NCBI GenBank assembly: GCA_910587465.1 | Contig: CAJUMS010000013.1 | Location: 1-49,108, forward strand | Origin: an uncultured Oscillospiraceae bacterium | GTDB lineage: Bacteria; Bacillota; Clostridia; Oscillospirales; Ruminococcaceae | Length of the DNA: 49,108 nucleotides | Direction: 5' to 3' | Shown here: piece after piece, positions 46,450 through 49,108 of the stretch | How positions within the stretch are numbered: the first letter of the stretch is position 1 | How the letters are laid out: every line of letters begins with the position of its first letter | Translations under genes and position numbers: made by a program | Notes under the pieces: model-generated | Seen by the model: only the letters and a program-made list of their open reading frames with translations | What the model was told of the DNA's origin: nothing | Database searches by the model: none

Positions 46450-46995
46450 TTACCGAGAGTACTTCGCGCGCCCGTTTTGAAAAATGTTGCCTCCCACGCT
46501 GTCAATCGCGACTATCAAAGGAAATTCCCGGAATGTAAGGCGTTTCACGCTTTCACAGCCCAGATCCTCAAACGCGATTACATCGCACTCGGTTATACAT
46601 TTGCACGCCAGAGCTCCCGCACCGCCTATCGCGCAGAAATATACCGCGCCGTTGCGTTTTATCGCGTCGCAAACCGCTTCAGAGCGCTCCCCCTTTCCGA
46701 TCATCGCGGAAAGTCCCTTGTCGAGGAGCTCCGGAGAGTACACGTCCATGCGGCTTGAGGTGGTCGGACCGCACGAACCGATGACCATGCCGTCCTTAGC
46801 GCCCGTAGGACCCGCATAGTAAATCGCTGCGCCGTCTAGCGCGTAGGGTAGCTCGCTGCCGCTGGCGAGCAGCGCTTTGATGCGTTTATGCGCCGCGTCC
46901 CGAGAGGTGTACACAGTGCCCGAAAGCAATACCTTATCGCCTGCCCGGAGCGTTTTCGCTTTTTCTTTTAATTCGTTAGTGTTAACCTTTATCAT
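46450..46995 (-). CDS. Fe-S fumarate hydratase/tartrate dehydratase beta-type subunit
   Basis: 181 residues, C-terminal (beta) part of class I fumarases. LLSGTVYTSRDAAHKRI, YYAGPTG, GPTTSSRMD and AVYFCAIGGAGAL are characteristic. The alpha subunit, which carries the 4Fe-4S cluster, is not next to it: upstream is the DivIVA-like gene and downstream the sigma factor. The real substrate could be fumarate or tartrate. Confidence 0.9.
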   Translation of the reverse strand: MIKVNTNELKEKAKTLRAGDKVLLSGTVYTSRDAAHKRIKALLASGSELPYALDGAAIYYAGPTGAKDGMVIGSCGPTTSSRMDVYSPELLDKGLSAMIGKGERSEAVCDAIKRNGAVYFCAIGGAGALACKCITECDVIAFEDLGCESVKRLTFREFPLIVAIDSVGGNIFQNGRAKYSR

Positions 46996-47021
46996 GTCAT
47001 TTCCTCTTTTTTTAAAACATT

Positions 47022-47051
47022 AAAGAGCCGAAACATGAAATTCGGCTCTTT
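47022..47051. terminator. Hairpin terminator after the DivIVA-like gene
   Basis: AAAGAGCCGAA pairs perfectly with TTCGGCTCTTT around an 8-base loop. The T-tail is better on the plus strand; on the minus strand an interrupted T-rich tail (AATGTTTTAAAA) follows. Confidence 0.7.
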
Positions 47052-47074
47052 TTGAATAACCGTAAATAACCGTG

Positions 47075-48514
47075 TCAGAAGCTGCCGAACAGATCGGAGC
47101 TCATATCGTCATCGTCGGACGAGCCGGAGCTTGAGTCGCCGAAATTCCAGATAGCGGAATCGTCGGCACTGGGAGCTTTGGGGTCGTCTGCTATGCTCTT
47201 GGGAAACTCTGCCGCGGGACTTTCGGGTGCGGAGCTACCGAAATTGCCCGACTGCTCCATAGCCTCAAGCTGCTTTTGCAGATCGGCCCAATCTCCCGAT
47301 GAACCCATACCCATTGCGGGCTCGGGTTCGGGTTCGGGAGCGGACATATCAAAACCTCCGCCACCGCCGCCGAATGCCGCCTGTGCCTGTGCGAGCAGGG
47401 CAGCCATGGGATCGTCGGCATCTGCGGAATTGTCCGCGCTGTTGTTACCCATATCCATATTGAAATCAAGCCCCTTGTCCTCGTCGGATGGCTTGACTGC
47501 ATACTTTGCTTCCTCTTCCTTGACAGCCGCAAGCAGATCGTCGTCAACGTCGTTTCCGAGAGCCGAGCTTGGAACGGTCTGCGCGATAAGGTCTTTCATA
47601 AAGTCGTTGTTGAATTCCGCCTTGCCCACATTGTCGGTGTCGATGGGAGCAACCAAGTCAATGGGCGCGTCGGTAGCGGGAGCTCTGACATTCGACAGAT
47701 CAAAGCCCTCCAGAACTTCAGCTTTGGGCGTTTTGGGATTTATAGGAGCAACGTCCTCCGTACCGAAGCCCGACATCATATCATCGTCGGCGCTGTCGTC
47801 CATATTGTCGAACAGGCTGCCAGACAGCGACATCTCGGGCTCGCTGCTTATTGTAGGCTCCGAAAAGCTTGGTGGAACGGCAGCCCTCGGAGCGGAGATA
47901 TTTGAAAGATCGGGCATCTTCACCGTGATGGGCGCTGAACCTGTTCCGAGGAGCTCGGAAGCCTTTTTGCCAAGCTCGCCGCAGCTGCCTGTAATGCTGT
48001 CGAGACAGTTTCTGAGAACGCTCATAAATGCGTCGACGTCAGCATTGCTCTGATTGCCCGCCGCTCTCGATGCGTTCTGCGCGCTTGATATAATGTCCTG
48101 AGCGGTTTTCTTAGCCTTTTCAACGATATCCTGCGCGGTTTTATTGGCTCTTGCTATGATATCGGCGGACTGCTTCTGGGCGGCGGAGGTGTCTGCCTTG
48201 CCGCCCGCCGCAGGCTGATGTTTAAGCTTTCTTTTCAACTCGTCTATCTGTATTGTAAGGCTCTCCGCGTTTCTGCGCTCAGTCTTTGTCTGTATCTCAA
48301 GCTCCGCTATTTTTTCGGCAGCCTGTTTTTCTGCAGCTTTTATTCTGTTTTCGGCTTCTTCGGCGGTTTTTACGGCTGCTGCGGTTTTTTCGTCGTTAGC
48401 CCGTTTTTCCGCCTCCATCTCCTTCATAGTTTTGCGAAGATTGCTTATGTACTCGTTGACTTCGTTTTTGTCAAAACCATTTAACGCGCTTTTAAATCCG
48501 CCTTCGCCTGCCAT
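47075..48514 (-). CDS. DivIVA-like coiled-coil protein with long acidic tail
   Basis: 479 residues. The N-terminus (GFKSALNGFDKNEVNEYISNL, residues 6-26) matches the DivIVA/GpsB membrane-binding domain. A long coiled coil (about 27-105, heavy in Lys, Glu, Ala) and two further helical stretches follow, then about 300 residues of low-complexity Asp/Ser/Pro/Gly sequence including GGGGGG and EPEPEPA. DivIVA proteins mark curved membranes at poles and septa. The tail may recruit partners. Promoter at 48588-48616. Confidence 0.82.
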   Translation of the reverse strand: MAGEGGFKSALNGFDKNEVNEYISNLRKTMKEMEAEKRANDEKTAAAVKTAEEAENRIKAAEKQAAEKIAELEIQTKTERRNAESLTIQIDELKRKLKHQPAAGGKADTSAAQKQSADIIARANKTAQDIVEKAKKTAQDIISSAQNASRAAGNQSNADVDAFMSVLRNCLDSITGSCGELGKKASELLGTGSAPITVKMPDLSNISAPRAAVPPSFSEPTISSEPEMSLSGSLFDNMDDSADDDMMSGFGTEDVAPINPKTPKAEVLEGFDLSNVRAPATDAPIDLVAPIDTDNVGKAEFNNDFMKDLIAQTVPSSALGNDVDDDLLAAVKEEEAKYAVKPSDEDKGLDFNMDMGNNSADNSADADDPMAALLAQAQAAFGGGGGGFDMSAPEPEPEPAMGMGSSGDWADLQKQLEAMEQSGNFGSSAPESPAAEFPKSIADDPKAPSADDSAIWNFGDSSSGSSDDDDMSSDLFGSF

Positions 48515-48587
48515 AATAAATTACTCCCCTCGAAAATTAAATTTACGCCTGTACGCGAAAAAACTATCCGCGTACTTCCATAATTCA

Positions 48588-48616
48588 ATTATAACATAAA
48601 ATTCACGGATATACAA
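48588..48616 (-). promoter_or_regulatory. Promoter of the DivIVA-like gene, with leader hairpin
   Basis: TTGTAT (48616-48611), 17 bases, TATAAT (48593-48588) on the minus strand. The leader contains GTACGCG ... CGCGTAC at 48551-48575, a perfect 7-pair hairpin. Confidence 0.78.
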
Positions 48617-48737
48617 GTGTTTTAGCAAATTTTATAAATATGTAGATTTTGGGAGTGTTTTTTTGTAAAAGTTCTACAAAGAATTGCGTAATAATTTGTG
48701 CTATTCATAGATTTTCACATTTGTTTGTGAAATATGG

Positions 48738-48766
48738 TTGTTTTTTTGGCGAAAAATGTGTATAAT
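48738..48766 (+). promoter_or_regulatory. Plus-strand promoter facing the window edge
   Basis: TTGTTT (48738-48743), 17 bases, TATAAT (48761-48766). No gene follows within the remaining 340 bases. Confidence 0.6.
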
Positions 48767-48963
48767 TATGTTTAGGAGAGCAGGGGAACATTGTGCTTTC
48801 TTAAGCCGTGCGGTATAAATTTTACAAAATTTAACAGGCGGTTATATGTTGCTTTGACAAATATTCGTTATTATTAAGCTGGACTTTTTAGCATGTGTAA
48901 TAGAGTGTTTTGTTATGAGCGGCTTACCGCCGTCGCAGGAAAATCCCAAAAAATCGGAGTATA

Positions 48964-49016
48964 GTGCAGGGAGCCGATGCTGTCGGTGTTGCCAAAGCGG
49001 CAAAGTTGTGCCTGCA
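48964..49016 (+). ncRNA. Candidate structured RNA element (three-way junction)
   Basis: TGCAGG (48965-48970) pairs with CCTGCA (49011-49016). Inside are two hairpins: CCGA-TGCTG-TCGG (48974-48986) and TTGCC-AAAGC-GGCAA (48989-49003). It lies downstream of the plus-strand promoter. No known riboswitch or RNA family was recognised. Confidence 0.4.
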
Positions 49017-49108
49017 TACAGTGACGAGCATTTTGGATTTTCAAATTAAAAAGTAAGACCTGCAAATAAAAGTCAAGGGGTAAAGTGAAGATTTCATCTA
49101 ATTTTCAC

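Larger units (their letters stand above)
48617..49108 (+). other. Gene-free stretch at the right edge
   Basis: About 490 bases, AT-rich at first, with no open frame with a plausible start and ribosome binding site. It holds a plus-strand promoter (48738-48766) and a foldable segment (48964-49016). Either a non-coding RNA gene or the long leader of a gene beyond the edge. Confidence 0.6.

Noticed and set aside
47178..48053. Ser-rich plus-strand frame of 291 codons
   Set aside because: Antisense of the low-complexity tail of the DivIVA-like gene.

Overview
This roughly 49 kb window looks like chromosomal DNA from a spore-forming, low-GC-phylum but moderate-GC member of the Clostridia, most likely Oscillospirales/Ruminococcaceae. 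The evidence is a SCIFF peptide with its radical SAM maturase (a Clostridia hallmark), HPr kinase, WhiA and RapZ genes, stage II sporulation protein R, a SigH-like sigma factor, a DivIVA-like protein, and many promoters of the TTGaca-17-TAtAAT type. No rRNA operon, CRISPR array, transposase or prophage was seen. Core genes are intact, so this is mostly ordinary chromosome with a few accessory islands.

Layout. 1-2.4 kb (minus): SCIFF maturase (cut by the window edge), the SCIFF precursor with a strong promoter and an operator-like dyad, an XRE regulator, and a small acidic membrane-anchored protein. 2.4-5.9 kb (minus): one operon of a carbohydrate esterase, an SDR oxidoreductase, a hot-dog thioesterase and rsmE. 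6.1-9.7 kb (plus): a heterodimeric ABC exporter with one degenerate ATP site; the first subunit carries a 66 bp in-frame palindromic insertion. 9.7-10.3 kb: a broken sugar O-acetyltransferase. 10.3-14.3 kb (plus): a BrxD-like P-loop ATPase, a GNAT acetyltransferase and an Lhr-like DExH helicase in a tight operon. This is the most plausible unusual system in the window.

14.4-26.8 kb (minus): the core rpoB-rpoC-rpsL-rpsG-fusA-tuf block. The rpoC terminator overlaps the str-operon promoter, and RpoB ends in a long acidic tail. 26.9-27.5 kb: spoIIR. 27.7-34.9 kb (plus): hprK, a Pcp-like gene, glucokinase, murB, a cupin, rapZ, a DHFR-like gene sitting where yvcK is usually found, whiA and azlCD. 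34.9-38.4 kb (minus): agmatine-to-putrescine genes aguA and aguB with a DUF1835-type gene and a NUDIX gene. 38.4-39.6 kb (plus): a DUF4190-like membrane protein and an Lgt-like protein. 39.6-41.6 kb (minus): two uncharacterised genes, rimI and a small four-cysteine protein.

41.7-44.2 kb (minus): a vWA / PP2C phosphatase / SseB-like operon resembling part of the TerY-P signalling set but with no kinase. 44.2-48.6 kb (minus): a lipoprotein, a zinc-ribbon protein preceded by a degenerate tRNA-shaped sequence, the sigma factor, an orphan fumarase beta-type subunit and the DivIVA-like protein. The last 500 bases have no gene but hold a good plus-strand promoter and a compact foldable segment, possibly a non-coding RNA or a long leader.
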